Part shown: positions 47,101 to 62,100 of the stretch, piece after piece | Layout: every line of letters begins with the position of its first letter | Numbering within the stretch: position 1 is the stretch's first letter | Assembly (NCBI GenBank): GCA_037043455.1 | Contig: JAWPHD010006777.1 | Location: 62,001-126,000, forward strand | Length of the DNA stretch: 64,000 bases | Source of the DNA: Cyrtodaria siliqua | Lineage: Eukaryota > Mollusca > Bivalvia > Adapedonta > Hiatellidae | Direction of reading: 5' to 3' | Notes under the pieces: generated by a model | Told to the model about the DNA's origin: nothing | Databases searched by the model: none | The model's input: the letters and a program-made list of their open reading frames with translations, nothing else | Program-made: the position numbers and the translations under genes

Positions 47101-50100
47101 ATCGTGCTTTGGCTCTCTCCGACATACCTGTTGTTAAGTATAAAGGTATGTATTTGTTTGAGTAAGATATTAATTGAACTTCTTCGAGTTACTATGGTAT
47201 TCTTTTACATTCCATCAACATTAAACTTTTTTGTAGTCTCAAAAACGTGTCCGTCATAAAAGCCTTTCTGTTTTATCTTAATATCCTTAATCCCTTTCTT
47301 TGTCACCTGTATTAATAAATTTCCAAATGTTAGAACCAGATATAAAGCACTTCACCAATAATTATTAAATTATATTTTACAGTTTCATGCACAAGATGGA
47401 CAGACATAAAAAAAAAAGAAGATAAAATCTCCTGCATCATCAGTGTTGGAATGGGGAATCAGTTTCAATATTATTTTTAAATTATTTGTAAGTATTTTAA
47501 GTTTTAAGACAACAGACGAGCCCAATAAACATTTATATAATAAGGTCAAACAAAATAATATGTGTGGTTCAGGTATCACTGGCAAAAAAAATAGGGTAGG
47601 TAGGTAGGCTTTTTTTCCCCCTCAATAATGAATTCAATTCTAATAATGAATTTAATATGTTAAATTACTATACCCTGAGTTCGATTTTTTTGCATTATCA
47701 ACAATTTTTATTTTTTTTAATTTTTGCATAAAAAGTTTTGGGGTCGGCCCCTTAAAATCGGGTCGGTCGGGTTATTTGAACCACACATATTTTTTTATGT
47801 GGCCTAATGTATTTAATGTCTTACCAAAATCTGCAAACGTGTCCTGCATCTCCTCCTTCCCAGAGAACAGAATCCTTGGTGAGAGTTTCTGTACATCAAA
47901 CTTGTCCCAGGGGTAGTTCTGCTCCGGGGGTCGTTCCTTCGGTGACACGGTTACGTTGATCAACACTGCAAATTTGTCTGGGTACTTGTCGGGTGTGTCC
48001 AGCTGATCCAAGTCATACCTGTGAACACATACAGTTCAGCTCATTTCCTTTTGTAATTGTGCATTTGGCAGAAATTGAAGACATGGGCACGCAAATATGC
48101 AACCAGGGTGTGACAAATAGTAAGTCTGCCAACATGTGCTTAGAGCTATTTTAGATGAGCTTTCTTTTATAAATGAATCCAAAACAAACAAGAGGCCCAA
48201 GTGGGCCTGTAGACGCTCTACTGGTATGATGTGATTCAAAAACATAAACATGATAGAGGCCAACCCAAGAAACATGTTTCCTATATATAACTCTATGTAA
48301 ACTTTGGGTTATCGTGGCGGCCATTTTGAATATTTGACGACAACGAAAAACATAAACTTGATAGAGGCCAACAACAGGAACATGTATATGATATTTAACT
48401 AGAATGGAATAAGTGGTAATATGTAGTTTGATAAATGTCCTTAAATTTGACCTAAGTTTAGCCATGGTGGCCATCATGGATGACTGGAGGCCCCAAAAAC
48501 ACAAATCTGAGGGGCCAAAGATTATTGTGAATTAGTTTCATCAAAATCCTTCAAGCGGTTTCAGAGAAGATGTCATTTTTAACGTTTTCCTATATCACTC
48601 TATGTAAACTTTGGGTCGCTGTGGCGGCCATTTTGATTATTCGACAAAAACGAAAAAACACAAACTTGATAGAGGCTAACCCAAGGAACATGTTTATGAT
48701 ATTTCACAAGAATGGAATAAGTGGTTTCAGAGGAGATGTTGACCTAATTTAACTGGCAGTCGCGAAAAATTCTGAGTGGGGACTATCCTAAAGATCATTG
48801 TAATGAAGTTTCATCAAAATCCTTCAAACGGTTTCAGAGAAGACGTTATTTTTAGCCTTTTCCTATATAACTCTATGTAAAATTTGGATCACCGTGGTGG
48901 CCATTTTGACTATTCGACGATAACGAAAAACACATACTTGATAGAGGCTAACCCAAGGAACATGTTTATGATATTTCACAAGAATGGAATAAGTGGTTTC
49001 GGAGATGTTATTTGAAATTTCCTGAAATTTGACCTAATTATAGACACGGCGGCCATCTTGGATGACTGGCAGCCATGAAAAATATAAATCTGAGAGGGGG
49101 CCTCCTAAGTAACATTGTGATGAAGTTTCATCAAAATCCTTCAAGCGGTTTCAGAGAAGATGTCGATTTTATAAAATTGCTAACAGACGGACAGACGACG
49201 GACGAAAAGTGATCCCATAAGCTCGCCTGGACTTTGGCCAGTAGAGCTAAAAAATATAGAGGAAGTAACCATTTTGTTTACAAAAAATGTTTGACCTCCA
49301 AATCCCACTAAATGTAGATCATGATTTGATTTGATTTGATCATGATGTAGATGCTCGAGAAACACATCCAGATTGCCGTGTGTTCCTTTAAGGTAATTTA
49401 GAGCTGTTCCCACAGCAAGGTAGAATCACCTGACCTTATCTTCAACAGTTCATTAACACATTTTTTTTCTTTCAAAAAAAGGCAATAGACAGCTGCATGG
49501 TTGGCTGAATTAAATACACAGTTTTGTAATGTAACAACATCTACCTGGCTGACAGCTTCACGTATCAGAGGTCTTTAATAGTTAAAACAACATGTCATCT
49601 TGTTCTGTCATGAAGAATTGAACAATTAACTAAATTCAAAGTTTGTTTCATGGAAAATTATCAAATAAGTATGAAAATAAGGACAGCAAAATATATTCAA
49701 TATATGTGATTTGAATGAAGACAATAGTGGGCATAATGTAACAACATTTTACTGCACTGAACCTTTTATTCCAACCGAACAGGGTATAGAAAATTTGTCC
49801 TATTATAATCGATCTAGAAAACATTTCTTACTGTGTAAATTTGAGGTTCTTCTTGTCTGGACTTACAAAGCCTGTGTGAATTTGTAGTTGAAACATCTTC
49901 ATTGAGGTAATCTGAAATAGAAGGAGATGTTGGAACTGTAATATACAAGTGATTGGTTTCATTTGTGTCCACTTTCACTATATTTTCACTAGCTTCGCGC
50001 ATTTATGACTACGCAATATTGTGATACAATATGTCATCCATTTTAAACGAAAAATGGTGTTCCTGTTTCCTCCAAGTGTGCTTTGTAGGCATTATAAAGT

Positions 50101-53100
50101 AACTTGTCAATTAAAACAACCGAAATGCATAAAACACAAAGAGTACCAATTTTTTGGTCTTGTATGCCACTCAGGTCATACTGCGTCTAGAACCTTCATT
50201 AAAGGGAATATAGCAACACAGCCAAGCAATCTTTATTATTAAGAGTTCTGAAAAACTTGGAAAATGGTGAAAGAATTATCAAAATCGGATGATAAACAAA
50301 GAAGATATGATCGTTTGAAGGTTCTGTTGAAACGGATATGGAAGCCGCCATTTTTAGAGCTATGACATCACAGTTTTAAATGACCATATATGGAATATTG
50401 ATAAATATGAAAACTTACTCATTGATAGGGAAAAAATTAAAGTAACTGTATGAACATAATGAAGAATATGTATAACTTATGTCAATAATGCTTTATATGC
50501 CCAGTTAAGGAGTTTGCATTCATTTGCAGTGATTTGCTTTGCTATAAAGGATATTTATCAATATTCCATATATGGTCATACAGTGCTCACGCTACCATAC
50601 GCCATGGTCGCCATTTGCGATTATTTTATAATACTGTCGATTATTTTAAAGAAATGTCGACAAGAAATGGCGATTATTTTTTTTTTATTTTTTTTTTTTA
50701 TAAATTTTTCGTATAATGGTCTGTTTGACACCCCAAGTAATAATAACCGCAATAAACATTACATAATCCATTCACGCCCCCTGTGATGTCACCACGCGCT
50801 TATCAATTATCGCTTGTAAAAGTTGTTAATTGCCTTAATTGGCACTTCGTTGTCGGATAATCGGCATTGTTGATACACGCAAATATCATGTGATTAATGG
50901 ACCGAATAGCCAGTCAGATATGCCGTTATTTGTTATCTTTCGGGCGATTGACCAATCAGACAATCCGTTACGCATCCAACAGTAGGTACAGTTTCCTGTT
51001 TGTTTTTCTGTACACAAACTACGAAGAGATGAAATTAATTTGTGCACGCACTATTATGAACATAGTCGCTACTTTCATCTGCATTAATAGCTATCCCATC
51101 ATGATCCCGATAGGTAGCAAACACTCATGTGTATTGTGAACTGTGAAAACACTTGCAATAAAGTAATTAAACATTGAAACAGTAAGAAGTTTGAATATTG
51201 TGCCTGGCTTCGTGTTTGCAGTTTCAATTTGTCACAACTTTGAGATCGACAATTAATGACATAAAACTACATTATCCTACTATTAGGGTTGTGTTTTCTT
51301 TCCCCTTTGATAAGAAAGACCATTTTTGGCATTCAAAACACATTAATGCATGAAAAAAGTTTGTAATTGATGGTATTTCGATTAAATGTTTGAAATTTTC
51401 GGGCCGTAAAAGTGCGGTGTCATAGTACTTCGGATGGTACATAATTTTGGATTTTTTTTTTTTTTTTTTACATAATCGAATGAGAAAAACTGTCCTTTAC
51501 AAATACATGTTGGTGGAAAGAAAAACGATATATAGATGACAGATACATAAAGAATATTTTTATTCATTATTTAATCCATCATTCTTTGTTTTATCAATGT
51601 GTAAGGAGTTCCTGGAATCCTACTTTTAAATGAATTCTAGTCTAGGCTCCTACTTCTTTCACTTGGAGAAAGTGGTGACAAAAAGAAAAATATAGCCAGA
51701 GGAGGCCCTGATAGTCTTATAAAACATGATTGAAAATTTGGCTCTTACGACTTGGCTATTATTTTCTTAGCTAAAAAATGTGTGGCTATTAATTTAAAAT
51801 GGCCAGTGTAAGCACTGGTCATATGGAACTATGATGTCATAGTTTTCAAAATGGCGGCTCCCATATCGATTTTAGTACAACCTTCAAATGGTCATATCTT
51901 TTTTGTTTATCATCCGATTTTGATAATTCTTTCACCTCTTTGCAAGTTTTTGAGAACTCTCAATAAAAGTGCATGTTTGCCTGTGTCGCTATATTCCCTT
52001 TAATGACTGGAGGCAATCAATATAAGTAGGCTACTTCCCAGATATAAAAGATCAACAAAACTTGTCAATATAGGCTATTCCATTAAAACATACATGGGAT
52101 CCCAGGAAGGAACTTTTGAAATTGAACACCCATAGACGCAAAATTGTGTTTAAAGAACCAAATTGTGGAATATAGAGTTCACATATACAGATGTTTATTA
52201 AATTGCCTTCCTGGGGTCCCGGGTATATTTTAATGGAATAGCCCTAGGAATTAAACTGTTTTTAAACTGTTCATTGACACATTATTGATACACGGCAATC
52301 TTGATTTTTAAAAACCCACAGCGTCCTATTAGTTTTTCTTCATAACTTGCATTTGTTCAGTCACTATCAATTTTAATTATAAGAATAGTTTAAAGCAAAC
52401 TGTTTTTGCATATTATCAACTGTTGGTTACATTGCACCAATAATACATTTAAACCTATGGTAGAATAAGACGAGAAACTGATAACTCAAAACGTTATTTA
52501 ATTATATATGAGCAGATTTAAAAATGATATTAAATAAATAAATGGAGACATTAATTCAATGCTGGAGAAACACATCCAGATTGCCGTGTGTTCCTTTAAG
52601 ATATTTTAGAGCTGTTCCCACAGCAAGGTAGAATCACTTAACCTTATCTTCAACGGTTCATTAACACATTATTATTTAGGTTATTTTAGAGCAAGGAATT
52701 CTGTATCACTTGATTCTTACTACAATAGACATGCATGCCTGGACGACAGTTAGAACATTGCACGAGACTGTCTGGTTTATGTCCCCTTTTGCCAGTTAAA
52801 GCTGACACGAGTGTCCATGCTCCAGGCAATAAGTGCAATGTTTCTCGGTGACATCTCAAACTAGCAACGTTTCAGTTATCAGGCAAGCACGCCATCACTA
52901 AATTATGGCGTACATTATTACTGATCACACAATATAGCGAGACTGAACTCACCTTTCCTTGTATTTTCCCACCAAATGTTGACCTAGCATGATACACACA
53001 AATAGTGATATCTCCAACTGCAGATATATTGAGAGGTATTGTAGCTTTGCCCTCATGAGCGGAGAAGCCACACATCTTCTCATATTCCTGGGATGTAGTC

Positions 53101-56100
53101 AGTATTCTGTCCTCACCTACATAGATCTCGGCAAACGGTGTACACCCATTCCTAAATAACAATAGTAATGTCTTACTGTTATTTCAAGCAGATTTTGTTT
53201 TCAATTCAGTTTTTACAACAAAAAAAATCATGAAACTGGACTGTTGTCTTTGCAAATCTACAAGCCCTAATGGTATTTTATAAGCCAAAATGAATTTTGC
53301 TGTGTACATGAATTGATAGAGAACCATTTTGAACTTAATAAAAGGTGAGCAACATTAGTCTTTTTTTTTTAAATTTTATTTCATTTTCTCATGGAATGAA
53401 CACTCGCATAATCATTCCTCATTACTGTCAAAGACTTTAGAATCAGAAAAAAAATATAGTAAACAAGTATGTTAGAAACATACAATGCTCCCTGGAAAGA
53501 CAGTTGTTCCTTCTTTGTATATAGTTTTAACACATAAACCATAATGGTCATTCTGTCCAAGAGTTAAACTGCAACTGTTTAAATTTTTATTTTCTATTAT
53601 AAAACTAATTGACATGTCGCCAGTACTTAAATAGATATCTCCGCCCTATTGTTGATGTCGGAGTATATTGACAATAAGTTATATTATAACAGTTGCACGT
53701 GCTTTATTATACATCGACACTTGCTGTTGTTTGTCGGAGGTATCGTTTTGGTTTGATTGGTTGAAATGGATAAATGACTGACAACTGGCAACATGTTAAT
53801 TAAGTAAAGGGAAATAAATCTCATACTGGATATCAACATGAATTAAGTAGAGTTATTTCCTTTAGACTAAAAGCTTTTTTCAAGCAACGAATGCGTGCAG
53901 ACATAAAAAGGGACATAATTTGGTGAAAATCAATCCTTGTTTGTTTGTTTGTCATTTTCAACACATGTAAGGTTATATATGACTATTGTGCTTTGCTCGT
54001 TGTCCAATTGCATTCTTCATTTGTACAAAGTTTCATGCAATTAACTTAAACGGTCTCGGAGATATGCTCACACCAAGAAAAGCCTGCTGACAGATGAAGA
54101 GCCTTCGAATGTTCGATTTTTGCTGCCGTAAGCTCAATTTAACATCTTCTACGAAAAATTTACATGATTCATTTACATATAAACAAACAACATGAGGATC
54201 AACAAGATAATGGTAATATTTTATATGTCAAGCCACAAATACAATGTTTCGGTTAAAACACTTTATGATTGATTGAATTGGATTTTATAGTCGCACCAAC
54301 AGCCAGAGTCATATGGCGACTTTCCAGCTTCCATTGGTGGAGGAAGACCCCAGGTGCCCCTCCGGGCAATTTTCGTGCATGGGCGGGCACCTGGGTAGAA
54401 CCACCGACGTTATGCAAGCCAGCTGGATAGCTTCCTCACATAAACACTTAATGAACTGCATACTTTGGAAATAAGACAAGCAACCTAAATTGCTATTTGA
54501 CTAATGATACTTGGGACGGAAAGTCATACTTACTTCATTTTGTTGAATAGTGGTACTGGAGACATTGTAATACTGTTAAGAATGACTGGTTTGTTGTGTG
54601 GACGGAATGGTTCCTCTGCCACCAAGTCACTAAGATACTCTATATACCTGTAATTAATTTAGGTCAAACAAATCAATTGAGTCAATATAAATTACATTAT
54701 TTTGTTTTCTGTATAAACTAGTAAGCCAAAGGTAAGCAAATCCCCCCCCCCCCCCCCCCCCCCCCCCGCTTGAGGCTTTTACTATATTGGGAAGAATGTC
54801 TTTGCTAAAACGTCTTTGCTAATGATAAGAGAACAAATGTGGTGCAAATGATATTATCATAAATTAGACATAAGGGACCCACCCCACTCGAGGCTTTTAC
54901 TATATTGGGAAGAACGTCTTTGCTAAAACGTCTTTGCTAATGATAAGAGAACAAATGTGGTGCAAATGATATTATCATAAATTAGACATAAGGGACAAAA
55001 AAATTGTCATTTTATAAATTATTGTAGCATGGTCACTTGTCAATTCTTTTTGTAATAGCACAGGTGTAAATTGTATAACTGAAAATAACACCCGCCAGAA
55101 TAAATGGTGACTACCAGTTATTGGAAGTTAGAGTATGGCAGGGAGCTAAACTAAATTGGGCCCTCTCTGTAAGACAAGGAAGTTCAAGAAACCAGAAAAA
55201 TATTCCAGAATCCAACAAGAATTTAGCCTTCAACCATATTTCGACCTCTGACACAGATTTGAATTTGGTGGTCTGCATCAGTAGATAAATCAGTAACTTT
55301 TTCTAAAATGATGAAGCTTCAGTAACATACATGTAGCAGTAGATATATGCTCCAGAAAAAACAGTTAAAGCTACACTATCCATAAGAAAAGCATATATTG
55401 AGCATAAGCAAATAACTACAATTTTTATTCAGAGAAATGTAGATAAAGAAACATGAGGATAGACCCAAATAAGTATTTAGTAATAAATTTGTTAATTTGA
55501 AGAAAAAAAAGATTTTATTTATTTGTGAACATTGCTGGGACTGAACTATTTGCACTTCTGTTGCTCACGTGATATCCATTAGCGCATTAGGTTTTCATAA
55601 CAGTATTTATTGCATCCTATAATGAACTATCCCAACTGTCAATTGGGAGCAAGTTTGTCTTACCCGCAAGTGTAGTTTTAGTGTGGGCTTGGAGTTCAAT
55701 CCCACGAAGTGGTACTTTTTTTTCCTACTGCTATTGAATTCCTTAGCAAATATTTAATAATGGTAGTTGTGTAATGTTTGTCAACGTAATTTTTTTTGTG
55801 TTTTATAAGCTAAACGTTACGACTAATGCAGCTTTCATCAAGAGACTCATAACAGACAGTTAAACTGACTTTAAAAAATTGAATTGAATGTTGTTTAATG
55901 GCTCATCAAAACAGTATAGGTTATTTAGAGCCGCCCCAGAGAGAGGGGAAGGACACATAGGAATCCGGGAAACTGCCCTACTCTTTATTATCGAATAGAT
56001 TCCTATGGTTCTTTAACGTGCTCGGAGGATAGACCGATACACGCGACCGCCCGGTTTACGTATCTGACTTTAAAAAAGATAGCTTAAATTTTTATTTAAT

Positions 56101-59100
56101 TACTGTCTTTTTGCTATAAATAGTGTCAGAATAATGTTCTTTAATATACACTTTTATAAATAGAATGTTAATATGCCTTTTCCCTAATTGTGTTCTTCCA
56201 TTTAAATACAGTATGCAGTGTTAAATTTGTAAGAGATTACCGAAGTTAATTTTTTCTGGTGCTAAGCAGTTAAAAAGTTGTTAGAATAATTTGAAAATTG
56301 TTTAATTTCAAAGTAAAAAGAATACCGGTAAATTTGCTGAGAAAATACAGCCAGAAGAAGTGTTACAGCCAATAAGTAATCAACGAATATAAAACCGACG
56401 TTACCTTCTCTGAGACGGGCTGACTCCTGATGGACAGCGTTTGTTACTAAACATGGACAGTGACTGTTGTGGTCCATCAAACAGACGGCAAAATACCAGG
56501 AAAGCCCCCACCACAGTAGCTGAGGATGCCTTCCCATCCTGAAGACAATACAACATAATAGAGCATCCACGGAAACTGCCAAAACTTACAATTTCAGCGT
56601 TTCAAACAATTCCAGTTTGATCATAAAAAGTTTTAGCGTATTGCTAAGTTAAACAGTCCAGACACCAAACACTGATCAATGTCATGAAGACCTAATCAGG
56701 ACTAGCTAAAGGTTAAATACAATAATATTGTAATATATAACAGACCTATATAAGGGCTGAATGCAATGGAACGACTCGTTCTGATACACTGATGCTTATT
56801 CTTTGAGATACACGTTCGACAGAATATTCAGTAATGTAGGAAATTGTTTTAATGTATCTTTTCCTTGCATTTCATGTTTTAATAATTCATTTTTGGTACA
56901 TTTTAAGACACAGTCCATATGCATACATCTATTACAATATAACATCAATACTTACCAAACAATGGACAACACAAATATTCTTTGGATTCTGTCGCAGCCA
57001 GAGGTGCATGTTCTTACATATGGCAAACAGGTTAGCCAGTGAGGGAGCCTTCTTCTGTGGCCAGCCACAATCGGACACCTGCAACAGTGACCAGAGATTC
57101 GTTAAAAACATGCGTAATAAATTATGTTTAATTAGAACAAGAAATGTCACCAATAAGTGGCAGATGTCCCCCCAATTCATATGACCTTTGACCTCCAGGT
57201 GTGACCTTGACCGTTGAGGTACAGACCCCGATTCTTACACACGACACACCTCCTCATTATTAACATTTGCGTGGAGTTTCATGGACATCCTTGTTTCGGA
57301 CGAGGGAAAAAATTATGTTCTTATTTTTGAAGCAACCTATCTCCAGAATGACTTTTTGCCAGAAATTGAGAGAGAAAATCAACTGCATAAATTATAATAA
57401 TCAATGAATTAATCATAAATATGTGTATGTGTATATTTATGTACGGAGTATATGTATATGTATATACACATATAATGTGTATGTAAATAATTATGTGTGT
57501 ATGCAAATGCATGTATATGTATATAAATGGGTGAACCTGAGGAATGAATGAATGAATTGAATTGAATGAAATAATGAATGAATGAATGAATGAATGAATG
57601 AATGAATGAATGAATGAATAAGCTGGTCATTGACTATGGCAAAAAGAAATGATAACAAAATAAACGTATGTTAATTTTTTGTTTGTATTATGTGTGTGGC
57701 TTAAAATGAAGCATGTAAAGACACATTTGATAGGCTGTATTATTATGTACATTTTGTTTTTGTTTTGTATATATATATTAATAAACGGGCCATTGATTAT
57801 GGTTAAAAAAAAAAAAAAAAAATTGCATAAATTACTGTCTTCCTTGAAATGCACTATAATTAAAGTGTACCCTATTTTCAAACTTTGATGTCCTGTACTG
57901 TCTCTGAGAGAGGTTATAAATGGCGTAGGAGTTGCGATGTTTTCCCTCCAGGTACGTCCTCACGTCATCAATGTGATTCTTGACGGCAGACTCTACACCC
58001 TCCGCTGGAAATGACATCACTGAAATTATAAAAAAATGTTTTTGTTTGAAATAACAAAATTATTGGATATTTTTATATATATATTATACAATTATGGACT
58101 TTTCAGCTGTTATACATGATGTGATATGCACCAAAAAAATCATTATTGACAAAAAAATCATTATTGACCGAGGCGATAGCCGAGGTCAATAATGATTTTT
58201 TGGTGCATATCAACATCATGTATAACAGCTGAAAAGTCCATAACTGTTTTATTATATAACCCTCAATTTACAATTATATAAAACAGGTCAATATCAAAAA
58301 AACAATTATATAAAACAGGTCAATATCAAAAAAACAGGTCAATATCAAAAAAACAGGTCAATATCGCTAGATATTTTTTCTAAAAAATTACTTTTTAGCC
58401 AATGAAAACGCGTCTATTTATAGGTTATATAATAAAATGATATATGCGACTAAATACTACAAAAGTTACAAATCTGTTATATATAAAACTAGAAATGACC
58501 CTACAGGTGTACAAAAATAAACCACTTTTTAATTCAAATTGTGACCTTGATGTGTATGACAGTTTGTGACACATCATTATATCGACACTAATTTAAATAT
58601 AAATCTGTAAATCATTATCCAGAGCTCAACTGGTTCATATTTTATATCTAGTGGATACGAAATTCAGGACAAACAGACATTTTGAGCACATGTTAGGCCA
58701 AATATGACGGCCGATTATTTTGTGGTAGAGGCAGACCACCCCAATTCTTTCTGGATAGAACCAGCACTGTATACCTCCCGCCATCCTTAAGAACAACACC
58801 TCCTTACTTGTCAAGCTTCCATTGGGACTCGAACCCGCAGCTTAGAGAGGACAGAAAGTTTTAAGACGCAGCATCTTTATTATCCCGTGCAAGGAGGCTC
58901 TGTAGACCCAACTCCAAAACATATATGGTTTGAGGAGCACAATAATAGCAGCTGAATCTGCCCTATGCTCTCTGCTCTATCATACTCAAAGTGGTTACAA
59001 AAACTGAATCTGCCCTATGCTCTATCATACTCAAAGTGTTTACAAAAACTGAATCTGCTCTATGCTCTCTGCTCTATCATACTCAAAGTGTTTACAAAAA

Positions 59101-62100
59101 CTGAATCTGCCCTATGCTCTATCATACTCAAAGTGTTTACAAAAACTGAATCTGCTCTATGCTCTCTGCTCTATCATACTCAAAGTGTTTACAAAAACTG
59201 AATCTGCCCTATGCTCTATCATACTCAAAGTGTTTACAAAAACTGAATCTGCTCTATGCTCTCTGCTCTATCATACTCAAAGTGTTTACAAAAACTGAAT
59301 CTGCCCTATGCTCTATCATATTCAAAGTGTTTACAAAATCTGAATCTGCCCTATGCTCTCTGCTCTATCATACTCAAAGTGTTTACAAAATCTGAATCTG
59401 CTCTATGCTCTCTGCTCTATCATACTCAAAGTGTTTACAAAAACTGAATCTGCCCTATGCTCTATCATACTCAAAGTGTTTACAAAAACTGAATCTGCCC
59501 TATGCTCTCTGCTCTATCATACTCAAAGTGTTTACAAAAACTGAATCTGCTCTATGCTCTCTGCTCTATCATACTGAGAGTGTTTACAAAAACTGAATCT
59601 GCTCTATGCTCTCTGCTCTATCATACTCAAAGTGGTTACAAAAACTGTTTACCTGCTAATCTAGATGTAATGTAGCTAATGTCCAAGTCAGTTTTGTTCA
59701 TGGACCTGAAACAGACAAAATGCTATCACAATTAATGTTTATTTAAAGTTACAATGCCTCCAAAAAAGTACAGAATATTTTTTCTGAAATTTAGAAGTAG
59801 ATCCCAAAGAAATGTGTATATTTTTTTTATCGCTGAACTGTGTATAAAATAATGTGTTGTTTATATATAGAGCTGTGAAATCATGCAAAGAACCCATAAG
59901 AATACCAGTAGATTAGAATCAAATATGACACAAACCAATTAATCACTAATCGTGAATTAAGGAAACATCTATACGTGTTACATCAACATAATCATTATAT
60001 ATTTTAGCATTAACAGTAGCATATATGTAACCGTTACCACTTTTACTAATAAACAATCATCAGCATCTGACAACATCATTGGAAGCAATCTTTTATAATT
60101 TTAAAACCACTCCAATCTCCAAAATCTTCTTTAATATTTCTGTTACGATTCATAAACATCCTATTTACATATTATACAAGACAGGGACAGTTTGTTTGTT
60201 TGTATGGTGTTTTATGCCATTTTCAACACATGTAAGGTTATATAAGATGGTCGATTTTTTGTAGTGGTGGCAGACCACCCACTTTTCCTGGGTAGAACCA
60301 GTACTGTACGACTCCCGCCATCTGTTAAGATTTGACACTTCCTCACTTACAAGCAGGGCTCCCAGAGTGATAAAACCTGCAGCGGAGAGAGTCAAGAAGG
60401 TTACAATGCAACGTAATTAACCCCTCGGCAATGGAGATGCTAAGGTAGGGGTAGACCCAGAATTTGATGTATGAAGTTAGTGCAGCATATTCCACCCATC
60501 CCCCGCCAATGATCTGCCCCTATGTAACATATGACAACTATAACTTCTTACGCCGAGACAGTTTCCACAACTTTTGATGAGACATCTTTGACATTCTTCA
60601 TGAGGTTACCGGCTCCCAGCTTAAATGAACTGAATATGGAACCAGCCGCTGAATCATAACCTTGCTGTTGTTGTGGTGGTGCTTGGTTAGCTGGTTCCCG
60701 TGCTGGGCTAGGTGGATAAGCTGATGCTATGAAATGTACAGATTAGAAAGTAGAAATATGTGTCCTGGTCCACAGATTATCAAGGTCAAAAGTAAACAAA
60801 ACTGAATACTACATTCGACTTATGCTGTGTATACAAACCACAACCAAATAAATACCAGCTTGCAAAATGATAAAGAAAATGAAAAGTTTCATAAAGCAGA
60901 AAAAGAGTCAACAAAAATATTGACGTGGCCTGTGGCCTTTGAAACCACAAAAAACTAGCCCCATAAATCGCTGTAAATAAAAGTGTTTTTCTACTTTACT
61001 AATAAAAATCCTGTCCCTATTAATAGACATATAAACCTGATGTTAGTACAGACAGACGGATTGAGTGATAACCATAGGATTCCATATGGTCTTAAATATG
61101 TATTCCCAAGTTGTAAAACCCCACTAAGATAAGATAGTTACCAGGTTGTTGTTGTTGTTGTTGTTGAGATTGTGACATGAACGAAGATGGAAGGGGCTCT
61201 TTAAGGTTTGTATTCTTGGCTTCCGCTATCTCCTCCAGTCTCTCTATAATGTCATTAATGTTGGGGCGCTCCACAGGGTTTACACGGAACATTCCCACTG
61301 AAATCCAAAAACCGTCTGTAAGTTGTTGTTGTTAATATGTGAATCTTTGACAACTTTCATTCTCCCATCCAAATTATCATATAAACATACTTGTTAGAAG
61401 GTACCAATAATTATGAAGGTATCAACCCTTTGCGTGTTGAATTTCTGTGTTTTACAACAAATGTTTTAAATTTCACAAAGAACTTCTAAACCACATTGAA
61501 CATGTATCTTTAAAGGAACTTCTTAATAACTCTTTTGGTGCCCAGCGTAATTTGTCGACACACACTCAGAGCTGCAAAAGTTCTTTCACCACCCCCACAG
61601 TCTTGAAACGTATAATGTATGACACATATACTGTATAATAAAAAATGTGCAAAAGGTACCGATAACATCTTTTCCTTTACCTATAAATTTAGCGCCAAAA
61701 GTGTTTTTGTTTTTTTATAAACAGAAAAATTTCAATAATAAAGGTACATGAATTGTGAGCCTACTTACTTATAAGGTCATGGAAGATGGAATACTGAGTT
61801 TCATCCTCTGGAAGGGTGTAGTTTGCGTTGATGATTCTAAGTTTGGCCGAATCTTCGTACGGGTGTACTCCATAACACAGCATGTACAAGACACACCCAA
61901 GGGCCTGAAGTAAGAATATAAATACTTAATATATAACGAAAGATTGAGTTTGGACAACTGACAACACTAAGTTACTTTACATTGTGCCCTGTTTAAGAAC
62001 AACTATTGTACATCAAGAATGCCTTTCAGAACCTAAAAAGTCAAAAATATTGTTTACTTCTGAACTTGTATTCAAACATACTTTTAAAGTTGACAATGTT

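Noticed and set aside
58965..59596. Series of overlapping 63-78-codon frames ([11 protein letters not shown] repeats)
   Set aside because: They come from the 97-bp minisatellite in a GAK intron and are not conserved coding sequence.
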